Source: Magnetococcales bacterium (GTDB taxonomy: Bacteria > Pseudomonadota > Magnetococcia > Magnetococcales > UBA8363). From it: DNA of 64,000 bases. Positions within the stretch are counted from its first letter, which is position 1. Each line of letters begins with the position of its first letter. Under the pieces are notes generated by a model. The model had not been told where the DNA came from, searched no databases, and saw nothing but the letters and a program-made list of their open reading frames with translations. The stretch spans positions 1-64,000 of the forward strand of contig JADFYU010000006.1 in NCBI GenBank assembly GCA_015232865.1, read 5' to 3'. Below are positions 17,742 through 27,280 of this stretch, piece after piece. The translations under genes were made by a program, and so were the position numbers.

Positions 17742-20177
17742 ATGATTCGAACTGCCGCCAACAACCTCTTGCCGAATTTAACCCCGACCGCTCTCTCTCT
17801 TTTTCTAGCCGGTACGGTTGTCGGCATTCTATTTCTTCTGGCCCAAGATCCATCCGCCCGAACGGTCCTGATCTCTTCCGCTCTGTTTGTCGGCTTCTGG
17901 GCCGTCTGGCTGCGCTGGAAACAATCGACCCCTGTCGCTATGGCGCTTTTGCCCTTGGGCATCGGTCTGCTCGGCGGTCTTGGCGCATCCTTTTGGCATC
18001 TGGAATCAATACGCTCCAGCCAAATTGAGCAAAAACACCTGGAACAGTTGGCCTTGACCATTGACGCTTTGAAACAAAAACGGCTCCCATTGACCGGGGT
18101 AGTTGCCGACCGGGAGGACCGGTTCGGTTCCACCCGCATCTGGCTGGACCAGGGCCAGGTCTCCTCACACCATTGGCAAACTGACGGATTGTTGCAAATT
18201 ACCATTTATAAAAAACCGGTTTTGGCCCTGCCTGGAGACCGGGTCTCCATTTCCGCCAAATTGTTTCCCCTTCGTTCACCCAATGCGCCTGGCCTGTTTG
18301 ATTATGGTCAATTTCTGCGAAACCGGGGCATTGTCGGAACCGGATATGCGACGGAAGCGGTTCTGCCACTCTCCCACACCAATGGCTATCGGTGGAATCG
18401 ACTGCGCCAAAAAATTTCTGATTGGGTTGGCAATACGGTGGACAAAGAGAATCAGGGCCTGGTCGAGGCACTGCTGGTCGGCAAACGGGGGCGGATAGAG
18501 TATTCCACCAATGAGGCGCTCTCTCTATCGGGAACCCTTCATTTAATCGCCATTTCCGGTCTACACCTGGGTTTGGTAGCGGGCTGGAGTTTTTTTTTGA
18601 TTCGGTTTTTATTGGCGTTGATCCCGGCATTTTCCATCGCTCATGACAACAAACGACCCGCCTCCCTGCTCTCCCTGCCGCCACTGATCACCTATGCGTC
18701 GCTGGCTGGATGGTCTCTTTCCACCCAACGAGCGGCGATCATGATCGGCCTCTATCTGCTGGCCTATTTTTTTGCTCGGCATCGAGCCGGTTGGCGTGCG
18801 CTCATATTGGCCGCCATCATTCTGCTGCTCTGGCACCCATTTGAACTTTTCCAAGCGGGGTTTCAACTCTCATTTCTGGCCGTGGCTATTTTGCTGATTG
18901 GTGCACCATATCTTGAAAAATCATCAACCTGGCGCAAAAAAGTGCTCGATTTGATCGCCATTACCCTGCTCATGCAAATCGCAATGGCACCTATTGTTTT
19001 CTTCCATTTTCACCGTTTGGTTCCCTACGGTTTTCTGGGAAATTTTCTGGCCGTCCCCTGGGTCTCGCTGATCAGCGCTCCTTTGGGCTTGCTCGCCTTG
19101 ATCAGCCAAGGATTACACCCGGTATTGGCGGATTGGTTTTTACACGCAATGGCGTGGAGCCTGTCTGTTCTACAACATTGGATCGAGTGGATTTCCGACC
19201 TTCCCGGAGCATGGCAGCGAGTCAGCGGCCCTTCTGCTGTGGGACTGGGGCTCTGTTTCTTTGGAATGGTCTGGGCAGGAATGCTGACCAGGATCACAGT
19301 CAAGATTGTGGTTTTTTGTCTGGCCCTATCCGCTCTATTCCTGCCAAAACCAGTCCCCTCGACTGAAGGAACCTTTCATCTGGCGATTTTGGATGTGGGA
19401 CAGGCCCAATCCGCCGTTTTTCGTTCCCCCACGGGAAACTGGTCAGTATTGGATGCCGGCGGAACCGTAACAGATCGATTCAACGTTGGTGAGTCGATCA
19501 TTTCGGCCTATCTGTGGCACTATGGCGTCGATCGGTTGCAGCGAATCGTCATCAGCCACCCCCAATCCGATCATATGGCCGGGGCCGGCCGTTTAATGCA
19601 AAATTTCAAGGTGGAAGAACTCTGGTTGGGTGATTTTCCTCTCCAGGAACAGGAGAACAAGAGCTACCGACACCTGCTGGAACAGGCCCACCTCTCCCAG
19701 GTTTTGGTCCGACGTTTCAAACAGGCGGAAACCATCCAGGACGGGCCGTTGCAGATTCAAGTTTTCCCTCCGCCAGTCGGGCAACTGTTCACCAATTTGA
19801 ATGACCGATCCCTGGTTCTAAACATCAAAAATGGTCGACAGCAATTTCTCTTTCCAGGAGATCTGCAGGCCGCAGGCGAGGATTGGCTGTCTAACCAGGC
19901 CACTCTCACCCCCGTCACCTTGACCCTGGCTCCCCACCACGGCAGCAACACCTCCAGCACGCCAATATTTATTGGGAAAACCCGACCCCATCAGGTTGTC
20001 TTCAGTGTCGGCTGGCTGAATCAACACCGGTTTCCGCGAACTGAAGTACTGGAACGATGGAAACAATCAGGTGCCAGATTGTGGCGCACCGACCAAGATG
20101 GAACCTTGATTTTTCAAAGTGACGGAACCAGCCTGAAGCGAATCATAGCCGGGAATGAACCGCTCCTATTGGAGTAA
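17742..20177 (+). CDS. comEC: ComEC/Rec2-family DNA uptake channel
   Basis: 811 residues, full length for the family. Inner-membrane channel that takes single-stranded DNA into the cytoplasm during natural transformation. N-terminal membrane helices and an OB-like DUF4131 part (about 20-190), then the multi-helix Competence domain (about 220-500; EALLVGKRGRI, SGLHLGLVAG), then a metallo-beta-lactamase domain (about 540-790; ILDVGQAQSAV, VLDAGG, ISHPQSDHMAGAG, APHHGSNTSSTP). The metal motif reads HPQSDH rather than the usual HxDxDH, so the first Asp is Gln and the second is kept. Overlaps the convergent small gene by 12 bp. Confidence 0.93.
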   Translation: MIRTAANNLLPNLTPTALSLFLAGTVVGILFLLAQDPSARTVLISSALFVGFWAVWLRWKQSTPVAMALLPLGIGLLGGLGASFWHLESIRSSQIEQKHLEQLALTIDALKQKRLPLTGVVADREDRFGSTRIWLDQGQVSSHHWQTDGLLQITIYKKPVLALPGDRVSISAKLFPLRSPNAPGLFDYGQFLRNRGIVGTGYATEAVLPLSHTNGYRWNRLRQKISDWVGNTVDKENQGLVEALLVGKRGRIEYSTNEALSLSGTLHLIAISGLHLGLVAGWSFFLIRFLLALIPAFSIAHDNKRPASLLSLPPLITYASLAGWSLSTQRAAIMIGLYLLAYFFARHRAGWRALILAAIILLLWHPFELFQAGFQLSFLAVAILLIGAPYLEKSSTWRKKVLDLIAITLLMQIAMAPIVFFHFHRLVPYGFLGNFLAVPWVSLISAPLGLLALISQGLHPVLADWFLHAMAWSLSVLQHWIEWISDLPGAWQRVSGPSAVGLGLCFFGMVWAGMLTRITVKIVVFCLALSALFLPKPVPSTEGTFHLAILDVGQAQSAVFRSPTGNWSVLDAGGTVTDRFNVGESIISAYLWHYGVDRLQRIVISHPQSDHMAGAGRLMQNFKVEELWLGDFPLQEQENKSYRHLLEQAHLSQVLVRRFKQAETIQDGPLQIQVFPPPVGQLFTNLNDRSLVLNIKNGRQQFLFPGDLQAAGEDWLSNQATLTPVTLTLAPHHGSNTSSTPIFIGKTRPHQVVFSVGWLNQHRFPRTEVLERWKQSGARLWRTDQDGTLIFQSDGTSLKRIIAGNEPLLLE

Positions 20178-20384
20178 TTCCGGAGCCAAAACCCCCGGCG
20201 CAACAAACCACGGCTCCCACTCCGGCACCAGGCTTTTGGGCGGATGCTTATGGGAGCCTGACAGTTCCCAGAAAATTTCCAGTGCTTCATCCATCCGCCG
20301 AATGTTTGAGACGAGGCTGCGAGATCCCTCTGAATCATGAATCTCGTATCCCTCTTTATTGATCACAATTTGAAGTGAATTCAC
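20166..20384 (-). CDS. small hypothetical protein
   Basis: 72 residues from a GTG at 20384 with AAGGA seven bases upstream. Sequence starts MNSLQIVINKEGYEIHDSEG and ends EWEPWFVAPGVLAPELLQ; soluble, with one likely helix (RRMDEALEIFWELS). Not recognised. Its 3' end overlaps comEC convergently by 12 bp. Likely real because of the ribosome site and composition. Confidence 0.55.
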   Translation of the reverse strand: MNSLQIVINKEGYEIHDSEGSRSLVSNIRRMDEALEIFWELSGSHKHPPKSLVPEWEPWFVAPGVLAPELLQ

Positions 20385-20412
20385 GTTTGATTCCTTTTTC
20401 CCGGTTGTTCAA

Positions 20413-20426
20413 CCCAAATTCGGCAG
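20413..20426 (+). repeat. CCTAGATTCGGCAG-family motif
   Basis: CCCAAATTCGGCAG, continuing TTGAACGTGTGTGGCTGGCG; shares the extended 3' sequence with the copy at 6359. Confidence 0.55.
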
Positions 20427-20641
20427 TTGAACGTGTGTGGCTGGCGCAAGAAGCAGGTTTACCGGTTCAACCTAGGTTCAAGCACACCCAACCATCCGAT
20501 TCAGAATAACTGGTTAACGATGGACAAGAAGTAAAAGCAAGAATCAAACCAGTTTATTTTCATTCATTTCAGTTTTTCTCTTAAGTTATCTTGTACCCTA
20601 GACGATAAACCCCCTAACATCCCTTGGACAAGGATGCTCTC

Positions 20642-20675
20642 AAAAGACCTGGTAACATCGTTTACCAGGTCTTTT
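20642..20675. terminator. strong orphan rho-independent terminator
   Basis: AAAAGACCTGGTAA and TTTACCAGGTCTTTT form a 13-bp stem with a short loop and a following T-run. No plus-strand gene lies upstream back to comEC (stop 20177), so it may end a small RNA, or the comEC transcript far downstream. Confidence 0.7.
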
Positions 20676-20937
20676 TTATTTTTCCAACCCAACTTCAAAA
20701 CACCCTGACATATTCCCGTCATTCTTTGCTTGGCCATCATCAGCCAGCTCTCCAATTTTGGATAAAATTTCTTGATATATCCGAATATTCAATATTTTAA
20801 CTCGACAAAGATCCTTTGCTCTTTTTTCAAATTTTACCTGCTGAACATAAAAAAATGGATATTATTCACCCGGATTGTGCTATCCTGATGGGAGTTTTTT
20901 TATCAATTTTAACAATGTTTCTGAGAATGGATAACGC

Positions 20938-22875
20938 TTGAATAACGAAAAGCCCTTGAACGTGCTCATCGTCGATGATAACCCGGTCGAACGGGCGCTG
21001 TTGGCTGGCCTGTTAAAAAAAATCAAACCCTGGAATCTGACCGTCACCACCTGCGCCACCGGCACCGAGGTTTTAAATTGTCTGTCGGCCAAATCCGTAG
21101 ACATTGCCTTTGTTGACTATCGCTTGCGCGGTGAAACCGGAACCGACCTTATTCGCAAACTGCGTGATAGTGGAAGCCGGGCCGGTTTTATACTCTTTAC
21201 CGGCACAACCGGAGAAGAGGCTCTTCTGGAAGCGTTGCGTTCCGGGGCGGACGATTACATCCGAAAAACGGAGTTATCCTTGGACTCCATCAGCCGGGTA
21301 TTGCGTCATACTTTAGAAAAAGTAGCCAATTCCCGAGCCCTTGAGGAGGCACTTGAGGCGGTTAGCACCTCCAAGATCAACTTGGAGGAACGGGTGAAAG
21401 AGCGGACCAAAGAGTTGCATGAAGCTCGAAATCGTCTGGATACCATCACCTCAACAGCTCACGATCCCATCCTTATGCTCGACCAGGAAGCGCGCATTAC
21501 CTTCTGGAATCCGGCCGCAGAGAGACTCTTCGGCTATTCGGAACAAGAGATCATGGGTCGGGATGTATTTTGCTTGCTACCGGAATCAAATTTTCGGGAA
21601 AAACTCATCCTCAGTTTTCAAGATTATAAAACCACCGGCCAGGGAAGCATGGTTGGCCAGATCAGTGAATTCAACGTGATCAGCAAAACCAATAAAACAT
21701 TCTTTGTCGGTGCCTCCATCTCCCCCATCAAACATCCAGACGGATGGCATACGGTTGTCATTCCAAGAGACATCACCCTTCGCCGGGAAAATGAACTAAA
21801 GCTCAAACGAGCCAAAGAAGAGGCGGAACGGGCGACCCAACTCAAAGACAAGTTTGTCTCGCTGGTTGCCCACGATCTCAGAGGACCGTTTACCACCATC
21901 ATGGGGTTTCTTCAACTCATCGAAAAAGACAACAAAAACCCCTTGAGCAAAAAACAGAAAGGCTATGTCTCCTGGATTCTGGATAGCAGCCAGAAAATGT
22001 TGCGGATGATTGACGAAATCCTCAACATTGGCCGTTTGAAAACAGGAAAGATCATACCAAAACTGCGATTTATCAATGCCCGTTCTCTCTGCGAGCGGCA
22101 CATCAGCAACATCACCCCTCTCGCTGACAAAAAGGGCATAAAAATAAGCAATGACATCGACGAATATATGCGTGTTTTTGCCGATCCAGACCTGTTCGGC
22201 GAGGTGATTCACAATCTGCTTTCCAATGCGGTCAAATTTACCAAAAAAGGGGGAACCATTTCGGTTTTTCAGCCCGACGGAAAGGAAACCAGTATTGCGG
22301 TTCAAGATAGCGGAGTCGGCATCCGCAATAAACGCCTGGAACTGTTGTTTAACCTGGAAGAAAAAACATCCACAACCGGGACGGCCGGAGAGCATGGGAC
22401 CGGATTTGGCCTGCCTTTCAGTCGAGATTTAATGCTGGCTCATCATGGGGATCTACTGGTCGAATCCAAATACGGCATCGGCAGCACCTTTACCGCCACC
22501 TTACCGATTGTATTACCACGGGTGTTGATTATCGACGATGATTCCGATGTACGAAAACTGCTATCCAAAGATTTACTCAAAAAGCAGACCATCATCGACG
22601 AGACCTCCTCTGCCATTGCCGGACTGAAGATGTTGACCAAAAACCACTATCACCTGATCATCTGCGACATACATTTACCAAAAATGGATGGTTTTGAATT
22701 TTTGGCCTTTGTTCGAGGCGATCCGGCGACCAAAGACATTCCAACCATTTTGGTCACCGGTGATGAATCCATCGGCACACGCGAGAAAGCCTTCCAGATT
22801 GGCGCAGACGATTTTCTGACCAAACCCATCGATTCCCGCGATTTCATACCGCGTATCAGACGAATTCTCGGCTAA
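20938..22875 (+). CDS. hybrid histidine kinase, REC-PAS-HisKA-HATPase-REC
   Basis: 645 residues, cytoplasmic; no membrane helix. Receiver 1 (8-120: LIVDDNPVE, FVDYRLRG, then K in YIRKTE), a coiled coil (about 130-165), PAS (about 165-285: DTITSTAHDPILMLD, ITFWNPAAERLFGYS), HisKA with the phospho-histidine in SLVAHDLRGP, HATPase (HNLLSNAVKFTKK, VQDSGVGI, GTGFGLPFSRDL) and receiver 2 (LIIDDDSD, ICDIHLPKMDG, DDFLTKP). A receiver ahead of the sensor allows input from another kinase. Start is TTG 20938, with only a weak ribosome site. It stands alone, convergent with mrp; output partner unknown. Confidence 0.92.
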   Translation: MNNEKPLNVLIVDDNPVERALLAGLLKKIKPWNLTVTTCATGTEVLNCLSAKSVDIAFVDYRLRGETGTDLIRKLRDSGSRAGFILFTGTTGEEALLEALRSGADDYIRKTELSLDSISRVLRHTLEKVANSRALEEALEAVSTSKINLEERVKERTKELHEARNRLDTITSTAHDPILMLDQEARITFWNPAAERLFGYSEQEIMGRDVFCLLPESNFREKLILSFQDYKTTGQGSMVGQISEFNVISKTNKTFFVGASISPIKHPDGWHTVVIPRDITLRRENELKLKRAKEEAERATQLKDKFVSLVAHDLRGPFTTIMGFLQLIEKDNKNPLSKKQKGYVSWILDSSQKMLRMIDEILNIGRLKTGKIIPKLRFINARSLCERHISNITPLADKKGIKISNDIDEYMRVFADPDLFGEVIHNLLSNAVKFTKKGGTISVFQPDGKETSIAVQDSGVGIRNKRLELLFNLEEKTSTTGTAGEHGTGFGLPFSRDLMLAHHGDLLVESKYGIGSTFTATLPIVLPRVLIIDDDSDVRKLLSKDLLKKQTIIDETSSAIAGLKMLTKNHYHLIICDIHLPKMDGFEFLAFVRGDPATKDIPTILVTGDESIGTREKAFQIGADDFLTKPIDSRDFIPRIRRILG

Positions 22876-22892
22876 TTTCAACCTGTCAACCA

Positions 22893-22942
22893 CCCCGTCA
22901 CGTTTGGACTTATCGTATGTTTCTCACGCCCAAACGTGACGG
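22893..22942. terminator. hairpin between convergent kinase and mrp genes
   Basis: CCCGTCACGTTTGG and CCAAACGTGACGGG form a perfect 14-bp stem with a 21-nt loop, 18 bp past the kinase stop and 13 bp past the mrp stop. It lacks a T-run on both strands. Confidence 0.6.
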
Positions 22943-22954
22943 GTGTTGCGCTGT

Positions 22955-23794
22955 TTATTCGATGACGATATTCGGCATGGGGGCTGAATCGGATTGGGCA
23001 TCGATCAGGTCAATGACCCTGGCCACAATGGCGCGATACTGCTGGCTGTGGGGACTATCAGGACGACTGATCAGAATCGGGTTGCCTGAATCCGCATCTT
23101 CCCGAATATGGGCGTCCAGGGGAATGTTGCCCAAAAAGTTCATGCCAGTATCTTCCGCCTCTTTTTTGGCCCCACCGTGGGAAAAGATATCCGCCTGATG
23201 ATCACAGTTCGGACAGATGAAATAGGACATGTTCTCAATGATCCCCAAAATGGGAACATCGACCTTTTTAAACATGTTGACCCCTTTACGAACATCCGCC
23301 AAGGCAACAGCCTGGGGGGTAGAGACGATGATGACGCCGGTAATGGGCACCTTCTGGGTCAGAGTCAGCTGAGCATCACCGGTTCCAGGCGGCAAGTCGA
23401 TGACCAGATAGTCCAGTTCACCCCAATCGACATCCCGGAGCAACTGCTCGACAGCCATTCCAACCATGGGACCACGCCAGACCACGGGGGTATCCTCGTC
23501 CATGAAAAACCCCATGGATATCGCTTTGATTCCATGCGCCATGACCGGGGGTATTTTCTCCCCTTCCTTGGCGTGGGGTTTTTCGTTTATGTTCAACATT
23601 CTCGGTATGCTTGGACCATAGATATCTGAATCCAGAATACCCACCGAAGCTCCGGTTTGCGACAGCGCTATGGCCAGATTGACCGCTGTCGTCGATTTAC
23701 CCACTCCACCTTTTCCCGAAGCGACAGCAATGACATGTTTGACGCCGGGGATCAGGTTGGGATTTTCTTGTTTTTGTTCGTTCATTGCCGACAT
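22955..23794 (-). CDS. mrp: Mrp/ApbC-type iron-sulfur carrier ATPase
   Basis: 279 residues. P-loop NTPase of the MinD/Mrp branch that carries and transfers 4Fe-4S clusters. Deviant Walker A SGKGGVGKST (26-35), LDSDIYGPSIPRML, VIDLPPGTGD (131-140) and the cluster-binding CPNC (Cys194, Cys197). It is the short form without the N-terminal MIP18/DUF59 domain. AAGGAG before ATG 23794 supports the start. It is divergent from the adjacent rnf operon, whose RnfB and RnfC need several 4Fe-4S clusters, so a supply role there is plausible. Confidence 0.94.
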   Translation of the reverse strand: MSAMNEQKQENPNLIPGVKHVIAVASGKGGVGKSTTAVNLAIALSQTGASVGILDSDIYGPSIPRMLNINEKPHAKEGEKIPPVMAHGIKAISMGFFMDEDTPVVWRGPMVGMAVEQLLRDVDWGELDYLVIDLPPGTGDAQLTLTQKVPITGVIIVSTPQAVALADVRKGVNMFKKVDVPILGIIENMSYFICPNCDHQADIFSHGGAKKEAEDTGMNFLGNIPLDAHIREDADSGNPILISRPDSPHSQQYRAIVARVIDLIDAQSDSAPMPNIVIE

Positions 23795-24079
23795 GGCAAC
23801 TCTCCTTGAAGATTAAAATCTAATAAAGACAATGTGAATGAAGGATACCCTGACTGTCGAGGGAGTCAAGTGCGAGAAGGTTTGCAATAATTAATGGGCC
23901 ATCAACCACCCAATAAACAAGATATTTTTTAAAATATAAAAAATAATCCGATAATTTTTCATTGTCGAAGTTTGCTGAGTTGGAGTATAAGTAATCGGTT
24001 ATATAATCGGGAAAAAGTGGGGGGCGTACCTATCAGTAAATAATTTTGCGTTTATTAACAAGCTTAAGGAAAATACCAG

Positions 24080-24658
24080 ATGACTGATTTTCTGCTTATT
24101 TTGGTCAGCACAGTATTTGTCAATAATTTTGTTTTGGCCAAATTTCTCGGGGTCTGTCCGTTTCTGGGCGTATCCAAAAAAGTCGAGACAGCCATTGGCA
24201 TGACCTATGCTGTTATCTTTGTCATGACCCTGGCCTCGGTCATCTCCTGGCTGGTACAAAATTTCATTCTGGACCCGCTCAATTTGGGGTATCTCCAGAC
24301 CCTCTCTTTCATTCTGATCATTGCCTCTCTGGTGCAACTGACAGAAATGGTTGTTCACAAAACCAGCCCGGTTCTCTATGCTTCTCTCGGCATTTTTCTA
24401 CCTCTGATCACGACCAATTGTGCCGTATTGGGCGTCGCCCTGCTGAACATCCAAAAGGAGTTGGGGTTTTTGGAATCGGCCATGTATGGCGTCGGTGCCG
24501 CGCTGGGGTTTGGTTTGGTTCTGATACTATTCGCCGGTATGCGTGAGCGTATCGATCTCTCTGATGTCCCAGCTTATTTTAAAGGTTCTCCCATCTCCCT
24601 GGTCAATGCCGGGTTGATGTCGCTGGCCTTCATGGGATTTGCTGGAATCGTCAAGTAA
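24080..24658 (+). CDS. rnfA: Rnf complex membrane subunit A
   Basis: 192 residues with six membrane helices, the usual form of RnfA/RsxA. Opens [20 protein letters not shown] and has [16 protein letters not shown], whose Cys is thought to help hold an inter-membrane 2Fe-2S cluster with RnfE. Rnf couples electron flow between ferredoxin and NAD to ion transport. AAGGA precedes the ATG. First gene of rnfABCDGE. Confidence 0.97.
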   Translation: MTDFLLILVSTVFVNNFVLAKFLGVCPFLGVSKKVETAIGMTYAVIFVMTLASVISWLVQNFILDPLNLGYLQTLSFILIIASLVQLTEMVVHKTSPVLYASLGIFLPLITTNCAVLGVALLNIQKELGFLESAMYGVGAALGFGLVLILFAGMRERIDLSDVPAYFKGSPISLVNAGLMSLAFMGFAGIVK

Positions 24659-24671
24659 GGAGACTCTTAGA

Positions 24672-25214
24672 ATGTTGGAAGCCATCATCAGTATGAGCGG
24701 CATGGCCTTGGCCGCCGGGATTGGATTGGGCTTTGCTGCAAAAAAATTTCATGTGGAAGGCGACCCGAAAGCGGATGAAATTGAATCTTTTTTGCCTGCC
24801 ACCAACTGTGGAAACTGCGGTTACCCCGGCTGTCGTCCCTATGCCGAAGCGTTGGCGGACGAGAGTAAAGGCGAGGATATCAGCCTCTGTTCGCCGGGGG
24901 GCATCGAGACCATGGAAAAAATCGCGAATTTCCTGGGCATCGAACCGGTCGATATGGAAGCCGACACCGGCCCGAAAATCGCCTACATCGATGAAGTCAA
25001 ATGTATCGGCTGTACCGCTTGTATCAAAGCCTGTCCGGTCGATGCCATCATCGGGGCCAACAAACAGTCTCACACCGTCATTGCCGAAATGTGCACGGAC
25101 TGCAAAGCCTGCATTGAGCCTTGTCCGGTTGACTGCATAGAGATGGTCCCCATCAAACAGACCATCTATGACTGGATGTGGGAGAAGCCGGCCGGGCCTC
25201 ACGCCTTCAACTAA
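24672..25214 (+). CDS. rnfB: Rnf complex ferredoxin-like subunit B
   Basis: 180 residues. One N-terminal membrane helix, then the 4Fe-4S motif TNCGNCGYPGCRPYAEA, and two ferredoxin-type motifs CIGCTACIKACPVDA and CTDCKACIEPCPVDC. Entry point for electrons from ferredoxin. AAGGAG 13 bp after the rnfA stop region and nine bases before ATG 24672 decides the start; a longer frame from 24639 overlaps rnfA and is rejected. Confidence 0.96.
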   Translation: MLEAIISMSGMALAAGIGLGFAAKKFHVEGDPKADEIESFLPATNCGNCGYPGCRPYAEALADESKGEDISLCSPGGIETMEKIANFLGIEPVDMEADTGPKIAYIDEVKCIGCTACIKACPVDAIIGANKQSHTVIAEMCTDCKACIEPCPVDCIEMVPIKQTIYDWMWEKPAGPHAFN

Positions 25215-25292
25215 AAAAAGCCTCTGGATGATCACTTGTCCGCTTTTTTGGTTTTAATGTTTCATCTTAATTTTTGAGCGAGGACGATAGGT

Positions 25293-27215
25293 ATGGGAAT
25301 CGTCGCATCTGTTTTGCGGGCCTTTCACGGAGGGGTACACCCGCCAGAAAACAAAGAGATCACACAGCACTGTGCCATCGAACCCCTGGCCATGCCTACA
25401 CGGCTATACGTTCCTCTGCATCAACATATCGGCGCACCGTGTGAACCCTGTATCTCACCGGGTGATACGGTCAAAAAAGGTCAATTGATCGGCAATGCCA
25501 CCGGGTTTATTTCCGCTCCGGTTCATGCACCGACCTCCGGCACCATCATCGACCTAAAACAACACACCGTTGGTCATCCTTCCGGTCTGACCATGCTTTG
25601 TGCCGTGTTGGACCCGGATGGGAAAGATACCTGGATTGACGGACTGGAGGGTCTTGAAAATCCGCACCGTGCCGATCCCAAAGAGATCCGCAATCGAATT
25701 CGAGAAGCGGGGATTGTCGGTTTGGGTGGTGCATCCTTCCCCAGCTTTGTCAAAATGTCCCCCCCTGAAGACCGGATTGTGGAACTGCTCCTGATCAACG
25801 GTGTCGAGTGTGAGCCCTATCTCACCTGTGACGCACGTCTGATGGAGGAGCGGGCGCGGGATCTGATCGAAGGCATCGAGATCATGCTGCGGGCGTTGCA
25901 GACCAAAGAGTGTGTCATCGGTATTGAGAACAACAAACCCAAAGCCATTTTTGCCATGCAAAAAGCGGCTGAAGAGTCGCCCTATACTCGGGTCGTGGTT
26001 TTGCCGGTCATGTATCCGCAAGGCTCGGAAAAACAGTTGATTGAAGTGGTGACGGGACGGCAGGTCGGTTCAGGCAAGCTACCCTTGGATGTTGGTGTCA
26101 TCGTTCACAACGTCGCCACGGCGGTGGCCATTCGGGATGCGGTTAAATTTGGCCGCCCCTTGATCCAACGCCTGGTCACGGTAACGGGCCGGGGAATAAA
26201 CAGACCGGCCAATCTCGAAGTGCTTCTGGGTACCCCGGTACGAACCTTGGTAGACCATTGCGGCGGTCTGAAACAGGGGGTTCGCAAGGTCATCAACGGT
26301 GGCCCCATGATGGGAACCGCCCTGCACACCTTGGATGTTCCGGTGGTCAAAGGCACCTCTGGCATCCTCTGCATGATGCCGGAAGAGACCAGCGAAACGG
26401 TCGAGCAGGCCTGTATTCGTTGCGGCTCCTGTGTTCAGGTCTGCCCCATCAGCTTGGTCCCTTGCCAAATGGCTTGGCTGGCTAAAAATGACCAATTTGA
26501 CACGCTGCCAAAGTATAATCTGTCTGACTGCATTGAGTGTGGTTCCTGCTCCTACGTCTGTCCCTCCAATATTCCCCTTGTTCATTATTTCCGCTATGGA
26601 AAATTTTCTCTTGCCGCCATACAAAAGGCCGAACAGAGAGCCAAAGCCGACCGTGAACGCGTGGCTTTAAAAGAGCAAAGAATGGCCCGGGAAGCCGAGG
26701 AAAAAGAGCGCAAAAAGGCCGAAATGAAGGTCAAAACCGCCGAGAGGCTGGCGGCCAAGAATGCGGTAGAATCTGCCGCCGCCCAAAACGACAAAACTCA
26801 AGCCACCACCCCGGAGCCTGTCTCCAACTCAGCGGTGGCTGAGGAGTCGAGTCCATCCGACAAAGCGGCCCGAGCCGCCAAAGCAGCTTTAGCGGCCAAA
26901 GCGGCCCGCGCTGCCAAAGCCGCCCGAGAAGCCAAAGCGGCGGGAGGGGCGACCTCCGCCGCCCAAGAGAGCGAGCCTGCCTTACCCTCTCCGGCATCCC
27001 AAGCAGCGGAGACCGCGCAAACAAAACGTGCGGTTCCTTCGGTCCCAGTAAAAGAGGAACCTGTTGCCCAAGAGAGCGAAGCAAGCTCAATTGGTGACGC
27101 AGAAAAGGCTGCAAAGATCGAACGTGCAGCCAAAGCGGCCCGAGTTGCAAAGGCCGCTAGAGCGGCCCGAGCCGCCAAAGCGGCAAAAACCAGTGCAGAG
27201 TCTGCGGATCAATAA
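25293..27215 (+). CDS. rnfC: Rnf complex subunit C, with long Ala/Lys tail
   Basis: 640 residues. Peripheral NADH-binding and Fe-S subunit. N-terminal barrel (GGVHPPENKE), then the FMN/NADH domain (GGASFPSFVKM, LLINGVECEPYLTCD, GGPMMG), then two 4Fe-4S motifs CIRCGSCVQVCP and CIECGSCSYVCPSN. From about residue 445 to the end is a roughly 195-residue Ala/Lys/Glu tail dominated by KAARAAKAA units; gammaproteobacterial RnfC has a similar tail of variable length. The tail's DNA is repetitive and prone to length change. GAGGA precedes the ATG. Confidence 0.96.
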   Translation: MGIVASVLRAFHGGVHPPENKEITQHCAIEPLAMPTRLYVPLHQHIGAPCEPCISPGDTVKKGQLIGNATGFISAPVHAPTSGTIIDLKQHTVGHPSGLTMLCAVLDPDGKDTWIDGLEGLENPHRADPKEIRNRIREAGIVGLGGASFPSFVKMSPPEDRIVELLLINGVECEPYLTCDARLMEERARDLIEGIEIMLRALQTKECVIGIENNKPKAIFAMQKAAEESPYTRVVVLPVMYPQGSEKQLIEVVTGRQVGSGKLPLDVGVIVHNVATAVAIRDAVKFGRPLIQRLVTVTGRGINRPANLEVLLGTPVRTLVDHCGGLKQGVRKVINGGPMMGTALHTLDVPVVKGTSGILCMMPEETSETVEQACIRCGSCVQVCPISLVPCQMAWLAKNDQFDTLPKYNLSDCIECGSCSYVCPSNIPLVHYFRYGKFSLAAIQKAEQRAKADRERVALKEQRMAREAEEKERKKAEMKVKTAERLAAKNAVESAAAQNDKTQATTPEPVSNSAVAEESSPSDKAARAAKAALAAKAARAAKAAREAKAAGGATSAAQESEPALPSPASQAAETAQTKRAVPSVPVKEEPVAQESEASSIGDAEKAAKIERAAKAARVAKAARAARAAKAAKTSAESADQ

Positions 27216-27280
27216 TACTGGATCTGGTCGAAGCTTCTGTTGACCAGATTTTGGATAAACTACGGTAACGGGAAGGTTCC

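Larger units (their letters stand above)
20385..20937. other. 550-bp gap with a repeat copy and an orphan terminator
   Basis: Holds the repeat at 20413 and a strong hairpin at 20642-20675. A minus-strand open frame at 20564-20755 would read through the hairpin and is rejected. The promoter of the downstream kinase must be near the 3' end, which is AT-rich. Confidence 0.5.

Noticed and set aside
20564..20755. Minus-strand 63-residue frame
   Set aside because: Its middle is the strong terminator hairpin at 20642-20675.
26731..27178. Minus-strand Ala/Leu-rich frames opposite the rnfC tail
   Set aside because: Shadow of the repetitive KAARAAKAA coding sequence.
26800..27180. Repetitive DNA considered as a CRISPR or satellite array
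   Set aside because: It is in-frame Ala/Lys codon repetition in rnfC without spacers.
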